Shown here: one piece after another, positions 11,211 through 21,200 of the stretch
Layout of the letters: each line of letters starts with the position of its first letter
Position numbering within the stretch: the stretch's first letter is position 1
From: Siphonodentalium dalli
Lineage: Eukaryota; Mollusca; Scaphopoda; Gadilida; Siphonodentaliidae
Assembly (NCBI GenBank): GCA_032622095.1
Contig: CP136065.1
Coordinates: 214,996,151-215,060,150 of the forward strand
Length of the DNA: 64,000 nt
Direction of reading: 5' to 3'
Program-made: the position numbers and the translations under genes
The notes under the pieces: model-generated
The model's input: the letters and a program-made list of their open reading frames with translations, nothing else
The model's database searches: none
Told to the model about the DNA's origin: nothing

Positions 11211-11574
11211 TCTCATCTGCCGTCAATTGCACAGGGAATTGTTGAGAGCATGTGTCAGAGGTGAAATATTGTTTGGAGTGTGGTATATGAGACTTTGATT
11301 AATGCGTTTGTTGATAGTTGGCGAGTTCCGTGACCAATGTTATTGAAGATAATCGGCGGTCAGTTGTCTAACTCTTGGGGTTGGCACGTGTCATATCTGC
11401 CGTTAATTGCTCAGGGAATTGTTGAGAGCATGGGTCAGAGGTGAAATATTGTTTGGAGTGTGGTATATGAGTCATTAATTAATGCATTTGTTGATAGGTG
11501 GGGAGATCCGTGACCAATGTTATTGAAGATAATCGGCGGTCAGTTGTCTAACTCTTGGGGTTGGCACGTGTCAT
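11211..11574. repeat. 180-bp tandem duplication between env and 3' LTR
   Basis: Two exact-period copies (11211-11390, 11391-11570) differing at roughly a dozen sites. No ORF. It lies in the sense 3' untranslated part, so a cis-acting RNA role is possible but not shown. Confidence 0.9.
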
Positions 11575-11685
11575 AATGGCGTTAGTATATGCAGCTGACG
11601 TGGTATGCATGCAGTAGCGATATTAGAATTAGTCTGTGGGTTTGTGCCCCTTATAGGAAAAAAAATGGTATTATTGGGAAAATGA

Positions 11686-13875
11686 TCAATATAGATTAAG
11701 TGGTGGGTTATGGATGGACGCGTGAGTTTTCATTATTTTCATAGGTCGTAGTGTGGATGATTCTTCATCGACATCTCGCGGGTGTTTTTTGGGAAATGTC
11801 AAATCTTCTTGTGTGATTTGTATTTGAGGTTCCTTAGCTGGAGACAAATGAATATCTTTCGTGGCTTCATTGGGTATTGGTGGGGTTAGTCTGTGACGAA
11901 GTTGCATATCAGTTCCCTTTATCATTTGGTTAAGTTTATTTCGTCGCTTTGCGATTTTAATTCGTCGCGTGTTGTGATTGCGTTGAGTCTGGTATTGGGA
12001 AATTTTCGTGATACACTGAATAATGTATTTGCGACTTGAGATGGCAATCAGTAAAATTAATACGAACGTAATGACCGCGGGAATGATAATTTGGTAATAA
12101 TCCTGTTTTTTCTTTTGTTTGATGGGTTGCAGGGATGTGACTGTTTGCAGAAAATCATATAATGATAGTTGCTTTATGGGGGGTAACTTGTTTGGAATCG
12201 ATACTTGAGGGGGCAAGTTATGAATTTGGGAAAATAATGGCTTCCATTGTGGCAATTTATGTAATTCAATAGTTGATTGTAATTGGGTTATTTGTGTCTT
12301 GATGGTGATGTTTGATGAGTTCAAAGTTGTGAATGCAATTAGTTTGATACTGGCTGATGTAGCTATGCACCTTGGTGGTAAAGTTATCGTTGCGATGGGG
12401 GGTAAAATTGTGATTCTATACGGTCGTTTTCTTAAGAGATTGTGATGACAGTTTACTGTAAATGTATGAGCTTTCGTGGTTGTTATAAGCCATGTACATG
12501 CCGCCAGCTTAATAGCGGATGGTAAATTATACTGAGGGTAAATGGCTATAGGGCAATTTGTGGCGGTATTTTTTGTATCATTGGTGAATATGTTGAGTAG
12601 GCAGTTATGATTATGTGATGCGGCGATTGAAATTTTTTGAATTTTACAATATGGTAATTTGTTTAAAATACACGGGTGATTGTCACCAATGGTGGTATAT
12701 TTGGATCGGTCGAGAGATAATAGCAGGTAATTATGAGTAATATCGATTCGGGCAACTGTATATTTATTGTTGTGTCTGAGTCTTGGGTCTCGAGGGTCTA
12801 ATGGATAAAAAAATGGTATAGCGCGGAATATGTCAAACTGCATTCTGATATCGCGTAAATAAATTGTTATGGTAATGATTAGTCTGCTGTCTGTGAGTAT
12901 GGTTTGTGTCTTCAAATGTTGGTAATATTTTGCAATTCCCGATTCTATGGGGAATGGTAACTTCAAATGGGCTGGAAGTAATTTCGTTATACTGTCAAGT
13001 GCCTTTTTTAAATGTATTGGGCTTATGATCTCCGGTGTAAATCGGTGGTTAATTAGAGAGGCAATTTGAACTTTAAGATGTCGCAAATATAATTTTGCTT
13101 GGATAACATCTTGTTGTATTTCGTGTAATATTACTAGAAACTTAGCGTTGATGATTGTGAATATTTCAATTGTATGCACATGTTTTTGGGTTCGATGTGT
13201 TTCTTTTCGAAGTGTGGCTTGAATATTGGATATTGTTGTTGATAATGTGTTGACTCGTTGGCGATTTTCGTTTGAAATGACGCGTGTTATATTCATGATA
13301 GAATAAGCGGTTTGAGTATCGTGTTGGATTTTTTTTTGGTTTTGGTAGAGGGTTTGTATGTTATCTTCTACATGTGTAATATCTGACATCGAAGGGGTGC
13401 CAAATAAAAACTTAGCTATATCGCTTATTACGGGTAATATTGCTCGTTTGAGTCTTTTGGTATTATGGAGTTGATAATAATTATGATATTCATATTGGAT
13501 TTGTTTTGTTTCCGTGAGAGCCGCTGCTAATTCAGTTTGTAAATCTGTCAAAATGTTGATGAGATTAAAGTTAATGTTATTTGTCTCGTTCCTGAATGGA
13601 GGTTTGTTATGGTGATATGTGCTTTGATGAAACGTGGCACAAATGCTATTGAGTTTATTTTGGGCCATCCTTATGTCGGTAGCGAGTCTTGCTATGTAGG
13701 TATAATATGGTGTGAGTTCGATGAGAAAACTGAGATCCCAATTTTCATTTGAGACAGCAATTTGCCGGTGATGCAAAAATAACATGTTCTGTCGAGTTAA
13801 CATAGCGTCACTAGTTTGAAAGCCGATGATAAGTATGAAGAGGGTCGCTTTAACGAAGTTTTCTTTAGGCTTCAT
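11686..13875 (-). CDS. env: Env-like membrane fusion glycoprotein (class I, F-type)
   Basis: 729 codons from the ATG at 13875; a longer open frame begins at 13962. I prefer 13875 because it is the first ATG after a strong splice acceptor and it starts a signal peptide with core LFILIIGF. In long-frame numbering a furin-type site RLKR lies at 170-173, followed by a hydrophobic fusion-peptide-like stretch and the LFGT signature seen in baculovirus F and errantivirus Env. Then come helical regions, a Cys-rich domain, one membrane segment at about 622-646 and a long basic tail of about 112 residues. It would mediate membrane fusion if expressed. The reading frame is intact. Function is inferred from architecture. 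Confidence 0.88.
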   Translation of the reverse strand: MKPKENFVKATLFILIIGFQTSDAMLTRQNMLFLHHRQIAVSNENWDLSFLIELTPYYTYIARLATDIRMAQNKLNSICATFHQSTYHHNKPPFRNETNNINFNLINILTDLQTELAAALTETKQIQYEYHNYYQLHNTKRLKRAILPVISDIAKFLFGTPSMSDITHVEDNIQTLYQNQKKIQHDTQTAYSIMNITRVISNENRQRVNTLSTTISNIQATLRKETHRTQKHVHTIEIFTIINAKFLVILHEIQQDVIQAKLYLRHLKVQIASLINHRFTPEIISPIHLKKALDSITKLLPAHLKLPFPIESGIAKYYQHLKTQTILTDSRLIITITIYLRDIRMQFDIFRAIPFFYPLDPRDPRLRHNNKYTVARIDITHNYLLLSLDRSKYTTIGDNHPCILNKLPYCKIQKISIAASHNHNCLLNIFTNDTKNTATNCPIAIYPQYNLPSAIKLAACTWLITTTKAHTFTVNCHHNLLRKRPYRITILPPIATITLPPRCIATSASIKLIAFTTLNSSNITIKTQITQLQSTIELHKLPQWKPLFSQIHNLPPQVSIPNKLPPIKQLSLYDFLQTVTSLQPIKQKKKQDYYQIIIPAVITFVLILLIAISSRKYIIQCITKISQYQTQRNHNTRRIKIAKRRNKLNQMIKGTDMQLRHRLTPPIPNEATKDIHLSPAKEPQIQITQEDLTFPKKHPRDVDEESSTLRPMKIMKTHASIHNPPLNLY

Positions 13876-13884
13876 ATCGCTTGC

Positions 13885-13906
13885 ACCCCTATAAGTAAAA
13901 ATATAG
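13885..13906 (-). promoter_or_regulatory. Candidate env splice acceptor
   Basis: The minus strand reads CCTATATTTTTACTTATAG then G, with AG at 13890-13889. The ATG at 13875 follows 13 nt later. With the donor at 24691-24696 it would make a subgenomic env mRNA, as in known env-bearing elements. Confidence 0.65.
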
Positions 13907-14065
13907 GTGTGTATTAGCGGGTTAGCCGGTATCTGATTATAAAGATAGATTCGCGTGGGCATGGCTTATATGGGTTAACTGGTTTGATTAATCAATGAGA
14001 TTTTTCGGCCGGTGTAAGTTTACTGTTTACTGTGTATCTGGGTACCCCCAGAAATCGACGAAAAA

Positions 14066-14158
14066 TGACGTCACGCGATGCCAGTGTGGATACTAATTAG
14101 CAGCGCTGCGTGTATTAGGCGTGTCGATAAAGGTAATTAGTGGTATAGCGGTATAAAA
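14066..14158 (+). promoter_or_regulatory. Antisense promoter: CRE/ATF site plus TATA box
   Basis: A perfect TGACGTCA at 14066-14073 and TATAAAA at 14152-14158 lie upstream of the plus-strand ORF at 14214, in the 250-bp gap that diverges from env. The spacing (TATA 62 nt before the ATG) is normal for a pol II promoter with a short leader. Inferred from motifs only. Confidence 0.6.
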
Positions 14159-14213
14159 GCATTTGTATGATGGCTGGAAAATATTACGGGCCTGTCTTTC
14201 AATCTTTGCAGTT

Positions 14214-14517
14214 ATGAGTCAACTTTTAAGTGAGTTAGAGTGTAAGTTAAGCCATGCGAGGGCGTCTGGTCTAGGTTATTTTGGGGTGATCGTCGATTCG
14301 ATATATCTGACGTACGTGAATGATCAGATAGTCGATCAATTTGAGCGGGGAAATGAGCATGCCCGGACTGGGGTATCATCCAAGAGCGATCGATATCTGT
14401 ACGTTGTGGCTGGAGGAAAATGAGAGGTGTTACCTCGTATTAAATTTGAGGAGGCAGATTAGGGAAGAGAGGAGAAGGTTGATAGATCTGTGGTCGGAAG
14501 AACAGACTGACTGGTAA
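14214..14517 (+). pseudogene. Antisense accessory ORF 1, probably frameshifted
   Basis: The ATG at 14214 opens 69 codons (MSQLLSELE...) to TGA 14421-14423. A neighbouring frame continues to TAA 14515-14517 and contains ERCYLVLNLR and RLIDLWSE, which match ERCHKVINLR and RIIDLWSQ of the second antisense ORF. The start also matches (MS..L..LE). A one-base difference in the GGGG run near 14372 would explain the shift, either as a true mutation or a sequencing error. The protein is small, helical and without known domains. It is encoded opposite to gag-pol-env. Confidence 0.6.
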
Positions 14518-14983
14518 GACGGAGTTGAGTTGGGCCGGCTGATGGGGGAGATTTGAGGAGGTTTGGCAGGAGGAGTGAAGGAGAAAGATGGGCCCAATCT
14601 TTGATAGCTGTTTGTGCCTATATAATTTAACGTGGGCTACATCGTGCTAATGAAGATTGGTTTCATTGAAAACATCACATGGACATCTGAATGTGAATGA
14701 CGAGTAGTGTTGCTGTATTATTTATAAAATGTATGTGTCATAGGGTGTAGGTATACCAACAGTCATGTCAATATGGATATCAAAAGGCATATGAATAAAT
14801 GCGTATTGTGTACTGCTATATATAGGTTCTTATTGCTATATTTGACATGATTATTGGCGGAAATTTTTGTTGATTGTATAGTATTAGGGGAGTGCAATTG
14901 ACGCATGGAATAGTAGTTCTATCTATATTGTAATGATAATATTTGATCGCGCATTGTCACGCGGCTCATGTTATCTTGGCGGT

Positions 14984-15016
<33 letters not shown>

Positions 15017-16470
15017 ATGTATACAATATCGTCGTGTTGGGAGATATTTTGCATGGTGATCTATATCGGTAGCATTGTATATGAATGGTAATTGTATGTT
15101 CCTATTTAATTGTATTGATATATTTGAACAAAATGTGTTTCTGACGTGATATTTTGTTCCTGGACAAATTATATCGGAAATTTGTATTCCGTTGTCCTAT
15201 TGGAACAACTCGATGATTGTACGTGTGTGGGATTTGGATGAAAAAACTTGATGCTTCTATATACGTGGGTTCTATACATCGTTTCGCCTTAATGAATAGT
15301 AATGGTAGTATGAACTGATGTTGGACATGTGTTAATTTGAGTTATAAGATCCGATATAGGGCGTATATGAATATGTTATTAATGACAGTTAATCATTGGC
15401 AAGTATATTTGACAATAATATATGGGGTAGGGAAGAATATGAAAAATATTGCTTAAGGACTGACAATATTTTTGTCGTTTGGGATAAAGTGCACATGGTG
15501 AGCCTATTTTGGCACTGTATATGCACATTTTGGTAAGCGGCGGTATTGGGTGAAGTTTGTACGTGAATTTCGTGTTCACGTGTATTGGATTTTTGTTTTA
15601 TGCACGATATAGATGCATGTGGGGTCCGTGTATTGCGCGTTACATGTATGTAAGAGTGAGCTTCAGTTAGCTCTGTACATGTATCTGGGATTTTTATGCA
15701 CGATTGTGCACTGTGTGTTCTATACATGTTAAGTTAACTGGGCCTTGATTGGCCGTTAACATGTACGTTGTATTTGGAGATTTTCTTGTGGAAGGGCGTT
15801 CGGGTATCATGGGAATTGGATGGGGAATTGTATCTCACTAGATACGTGGGGGGGGGGGGTAAGCGTACTAAATCGTTAAGGAAGGTTCACCTATCGGTGT
15901 TCATGTCGTAATAATTGGTGTGTGTGTGTCACTTAAGTTTGTTATTATGATACACTTGTGAGGTTGTGAACCTTGGTTAATTATTTCATCTAAATAGGAT
16001 TATTTGAGTTTGATGAATAATTATGGATAGTTTTGGTTATGTTATGAGGCAGAAAAATTGGCTGGGTAATGTTTGTTTATGTTATTAGTTTATGTTGAAA
16101 TATTCCTATTTATTGATATGATACTTGTGTAACATATTTTTATTGTATTTATTTATTTTATTTTTTTGAGGGAAGCAAGTTTTAGCCCTGTGTGGATGGT
16201 GCACCGATGCACACTGGACTTGCCAGCATTGAGTTATATCTGATTATTAGATGATGTTTAGTGTGTTTATTTATCATTGGATATTATGTTTAGATGTATC
16301 GAAGAGATATCGCTTGATAGCTGGTTAGATGTTAGCGGGAACAGGGGTTTGTAATATATATTTGAGATAGATAGTGCCTAGCATGTCCCTCGGGAATCTT
16401 CGAGAGTGCTTGCTTGGTTTGGCACAGCGTCCCGATTCCATACGGACGCTATCTGCCAATATGAGATAAG
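14518..16470. other. Pol-env spacer, non-coding part
   Basis: G/T-rich on the plus strand, with a 32-base G run at 14984-15015 and shorter G runs (about 15849-15859). A hairpin GTTAAC-TGGGCC / GGCC-GTTAAC lies at 15731-15757. A compound hairpin GCAAGT...ACTTGC lies at about 16166-16216. Small minus-strand frames near 15379-15727 show no protein character. Confidence 0.6.
14984..15015 (+). repeat. 32-base homopolymer G run
   Basis: Uninterrupted G on the plus strand, poly-C in the retroelement RNA. It could form quadruplex DNA; the length may be assembly-uncertain. Confidence 0.8.
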
Positions 16471-16478
16471 TATATAAG
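16471..16478 (+). promoter_or_regulatory. TATA box for antisense ORF 2
   Basis: TATATAAG lies 52 nt before the ATG at 16523, the same layout as for antisense ORF 1. Confidence 0.5.
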
Positions 16479-16522
16479 GTGTGGGAATATCGACAAGGGT
16501 TATTTCTGACATAATTTTCATT

Positions 16523-16798
16523 ATGTCTGATTACCTGCGATTTTTGGAGGCTGAGGTTGCTGTGTTAGAAACGAGCCAATATGAGGTAACAATGCAATAT
16601 GTGGATCACATATTGGCATTTTATGATGTTATAGTTGCTGTGTGCCTGGCTGGAGGGACCAGTATAGATTGGGCACGGTATTTGAGTACCGTGTCTGAAT
16701 TAGAACGATGCCACAAGGTGATAAATCTCCGGCTGGAGATTATAGATGAGAGGCAGAGGATAATAGACCTATGGAGCCAACATCGGAGAGTGCTATAA
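16523..16798 (+). CDS. Antisense accessory ORF 2
   Basis: 91 codons from ATG 16523, the first ATG after the TATA box. The track of residues is helical and charged: a hydrophobic middle (HILAFYDVIVAVCLAG), then ELERCHKVINLR and ERQRIIDLWSQ near the end. It is paralogous to the ORF at 14214-14517 in start, central VD.I...Y pattern and C-terminal motif, so an internal duplication produced the pair. No known domain and no signal peptide. It lies wholly between pol and env on the opposite strand. Retention of similarity after strong divergence suggests selection; a function is not inferable. Confidence 0.6.
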   Translation: MSDYLRFLEAEVAVLETSQYEVTMQYVDHILAFYDVIVAVCLAGGTSIDWARYLSTVSELERCHKVINLRLEIIDERQRIIDLWSQHRRVL

Positions 16799-17299
16799 GA
16801 AGATGTTGGTGTGACTGCTGCCCCTGAAGAATTCGGACCGTCCCTGGATCAAGAGCTGGCTTGCATTCTGCAAGCTGGCACGGTGTTTAGCCAACAATAA
16901 CATCAATTGAATTGTTTTTGTGGTTATTCACCGTGTTAGCCTGTAGAAATAACATCTTGCTGATAAATTCAGTGAAAAGAAATGTATTTTTTTTTTTGTT
17001 GTTGTTGTTGTTATTGTTGTAATCGTGGTAATGGCCCAAAGGTGTTAATATTGGTTGAGCTACAAAGAGTAACTTTTGTAAACGTGCTAAATCGCCAAAG
17101 ATTATTTAATTATAGTCTAAGATTGGTTGAAATGTAAAGAGATAAATATATTATTAGACCGCTGCCAAGAGTTCAATACTGTTATTGATTGGATTATCTA
17201 AGTTTTAGAATGAAGAGCGTTTGTTTGTTCGAGGGGGGGGGGCGGTGTAATGGTGACTTTCATATTAGGATTGGGAAATACTGAATATCTGGGTGATGC
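16799..17299. other. Pol-env spacer between ORF 2 and hairpin repeats
   Basis: A hairpin GCTTGCATTCTGCAAGC (about 16857-16875) lies about 60 nt after the ORF 2 stop. A GTT microsatellite is at 16995-17020. No coding seen. Confidence 0.5.
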
Positions 17300-17740
17300 A
17301 TGCCGTGGTTAATATTCCACACGCCATATAACAAAAGGCGTTTAGTGGCAGTTTTAGGGTGTCATGACCTAAAATAAGGTCGGACAAATGTCCGTTACAA
17401 TGAGATAGGGATTGGGGAAGTGTTGTTGATGGGATAAATGCCGTGGTTTATGTACCAATCGCTCTATAATGAAGAGCGTTTTGTGGCGGTATTGGGGGGG
17501 GGTGATATTGAGGGAAATATGCCGTGATTATTGTATCAACTACTATATAATATATATAGTGTATTGTGGCGTTGGTGGGTGGGGGTGTCTACATTGAGGG
17601 ATAATATGCCGTGGTTTCTGTACCAATCGTTCTTATGATAAAGAGCGTTGTTTGGCAGGAGGGGGGGGGGTGGTATTGAGGGAAATATGCCGTGATCACT
17701 GTATAACCTACTGTATAATATATAGTGTATTGTAGGATTC
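17300..17740. repeat. Five diverged hairpin-bearing repeats downstream of pol
   Basis: Units begin at TGCCGTG near 17300, 17439, 17520, 17607 and 17688, mostly 81-87 bp apart. Each holds a short stem whose sequence changes between units while pairing is kept: ACGCC/GGCGT, CGCTCT/AGAGCG, ACTATAT/ATATAGT, and CGTTCTT/AAGAGCG with one wobble. G-rich runs separate them. Paired changes suggest a conserved RNA or DNA fold. Confidence 0.65.
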
Positions 17741-18210
17741 GTTTGCTATGTCAATGAATATATGATTGAGTTAAGCATATTGGAGGGAAATGAAGATGTA
17801 ACTGAGTCATGAACCGGATTTTGCGATATTTCGGAGATTGGTGCGAGAGACAATGATCGACATATTGGCATGTTTCGTGAATAAACAATTATTCAAAGAC
17901 GCCGAGTGTCAGTCATTAGCGAAAGATATATATTACATGTCGGTTAAATTTACTTCGGCATCATGACTCAATGCACACCTGTTAGCGATAATTGAATTAG
18001 AGATTTGGGAAACGAGATGATGCCCTGTTTAATGATCATACCACTGGTGTGAACGAAGTTTATCGTTTGGGTGTCTATCTCTGTGCCGAAGGGGGTGGGA
18101 TGGGAGAATTGCAGTAGGGTTATGCCTTTGTAAGATCTGTTTTATATAATATTAATAAAAGTTATGTAAATTATCTATCATTAGTGATTGTGAGATACTT
18201 TGATACATGA
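17741..18210. other. Interval between hairpin repeats and pol stop
   Basis: No ORF or repeat recognised. Confidence 0.5.
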
Positions 18211-21200
18211 CTATGAATGTTCGATATCAGTTGTCATCTGATATAAATCATATGTTTCCGTACTTTCGTTTGACCAATTTGTCGAACGGCTGTCGGGTGA
18301 TGTATATTGGAAGGAATTAGAAAACGATGAATCTTTAGGCGTGTGTTTGGAGTATGGTGAATATAATTTACGATGCCGGCCGCGTTTGTTATCTGCGCGA
18401 TCCGATTTTGTGTCTGGCGTCGTACTATAAGAATTTTGTGTAATTAATTTGTGTTTTATGACATTTGGTTCCTGTGTTTGGGGCCTAGATTGGTCACTGG
18501 GTGATAAATCCGGGGGTGATTGGCTGTCTGTTTTATTAAAATGTTTCGAAGCCATGAGTCTGTTGGCTAATTCAGCCAATGGTATTGAAGAGCTGTCGTC
18601 TGTGTTTGAGCGCTCAAGTTGAGCGCGCTTAATTGCCGTGGTTTTGAGGTCATCGTCTGATTCCAATGTGGATTGAGAGCTATTATTATCGACACTGGCT
18701 TCACTCGGTGGAAATGCAAATCGATTATGTCGTTTATTTTTTAAGTGATTGGGAATTTGAGGTGTAGGCCAATCAATGGGGGATGGTTTGATGTGTTTAG
18801 CATGTGATTTTGTTAATTTAGCAGATAGGTCATGTCTTAATATGTAAGATATGGGGCCTGTCTGTTTCAAGATACGCCAAAACGGCTCATATTTAAATGA
18901 AAATTTGTGATTTGGTTGGTGGATTTTGTAATAGACGGATTGGCCTATTTTAAAGGTTGGAATAGATCCACCTTTGTTCTGTTTGTGGTTGCGAGAGGCT
19001 GTTTCGAGAAGAGATTTTGTAGTTTTAAAAATAATGTGTTGATTTTGAAGCGTGGTAGCTAAAAAATCCTCTCCTAAATACTTTTCTCTGTGTGTTAAAA
19101 TTCGGTCTATGCTTATCTGTGGTTCTCTAAAAAAAGTTAGAAAAAATGGTGAATGTGTATGTACACTGGAACAATGGAAGTTCATTGCTTGTGATGCATA
19201 ATTTAGATATAGGTCCCAATTTTCTACATTTGCTTGGGTGATTGTTGAAATGATTGATGCTAGACTTCTATGCGAACGTTCTGATTTACCGTTACTTTGG
19301 GGTCTGTAGAACGAAGTGAGGCGGTGATTGATATGGTAATATTTACAAAATTCAGTGAAGGTAGAGTTTGCAAACTCGGACCCATTATCTGTTAATATTT
19401 CTTCAACTGATCCAAATAAAGTGAAATACTCTGAATTCAATCTTTCTAAAATTGTATCCACCATTTTGTTAGGTAATGCGTATGCTAAAGTATGTAATGA
19501 AAATTGATCAATAATAGTTAAGATAAATCTATTTCCTGACTGTGTTTTGGGGGAAAATGGTCCCATAAGATCGATAGCTATGAGTTGTCCTGGCCTTGAT
19601 GGGGCAGTGACTGGTTGAAGCGGGATTTTTGGATTATAAGCATTTCGTTGTCGGCATGTATGACAATTGTTTATGTATGTGACAATTTTTGCAAACAACT
19701 GAGGTGTGTAATATCTGTTCCGTATGGTCGCGTATAGCGATTGTACCGCTCTATGGCCGAGACTGTGATATTGGGATATAACTTCTTGTGCTATTTTGTC
19801 CGTTATATATATACGTAATTTAGGTATGTCATTATATATTGATATATAGTGTAGGATACCATCTTTGAGAATAAAGGTTTTTGCTAATTTTTCGGGTATA
19901 TTTGTTGATTGCATTTGTTTGATAATCTCGGAGATTGTGTGGTCTCCTGATTGTTCATCTCTTATATTAGTTATAGGAGGAAGGACCGGGCTGTCGTCGA
20001 GATCAACTGGTGGTTCGGAATCCGTTTTCTGTTTTGGTTGTTTTTTTTGTTTTGAAAATTCCTGAATATCTTTCATGTCAAGTATATTAATATCCTGTAC
20101 AAGGGGATTGGTGGGTGGATTTGGGTCGCTATCGGTGCAAGAATTGATGCACGGGTGTGTGTCGGGGTTTATCCGACTGCAAAAATCTGCCGTAACATTG
20201 TTCGTGCCTTTAATATAAGTAATTTTTGGGTTCAATGCTGATATTTCCAAAAACCATTTTTGAATTTTTGTGTTTATCAGATCCTGTTTTTTAAACATGT
20301 GGATGAGGGGTAAGTGATCTGTTTTAATCTCTACTTGGGATCCTTGTAAGTAAAATTTAAATTGCCTTGCAAACGTATATATCGCGAATGCTTCTTTTTC
20401 CGTGACAGAATAATTCCTTTGTGATTTGTTAAGTTTTTTACTGGCGAACGCGATTGGTAGTTCAACGTGTTTATCATCTTGGCTATGAGCATATTGTGAT
20501 AGTATCGCCCCGATACTATGTATAGATGCATCTACTGTCAGAATGAACAGTTTGTCGGGATTTGGGTAAGCTAAGATGGGGGCGGTTGCTAAGCTTTCTT
20601 TAAGCGCGTCGAACGCTGTTTGGCACGGCGCATCCCACACAAATTTAGCATATTTGGCTGTGAGTTTGATTAAAGGCAAAGCCGTCGATGCGAAAGTAGG
20701 AGAATATGACCTGTAAAAATTAAGAATTCCCAGTAATCTGCGGACTTCTTTAACTGATTTCGGAGGTGGTAGAGACTTGATAATTGAAATTTTTTCAGGG
20801 TCAGGGGATGTGCCCTTGTCAGAAATAATATGCCCTAAAAATTTAACTTGTGGTTGGCAAAATTTAGATTTTGATAGTTTAACTATTAAGCCGTATTCCC
20901 TGAGTCTGTCAAATAATTTTGTGAGCTGCTGTATATGCGTTTGAGGATCGGAGCTATGACAGATCAGGTCATCGACAAATCCTTCTACAAATGGTAAATC
21001 GTGTAGGGCCATGTTCATGAGTTTTAAAAAATACCCTGAGCTCGAGACATATCCCATCGGGGCTCTTTGATAACTGTATTGTCCTTCGGACGTATTCATA
21101 GTTAATATGGGAACATCTTCGGGTACGACTCCAATAACATGATAAGCATTTGATAAATCAAAGATACTGAAAATAGTTGAGCCGAGTAACTTGGACGATA

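Noticed and set aside
13876-13962. Longer env start at 13962
   Set aside because: The extra 29 residues precede the splice acceptor and signal peptide and would not be on the spliced mRNA.
15379-15727. Minus-strand ORFs in the pol-env spacer
   Set aside because: They run in the sense direction but are short, low-complexity, lack start context or motifs, and overlap each other in different frames.
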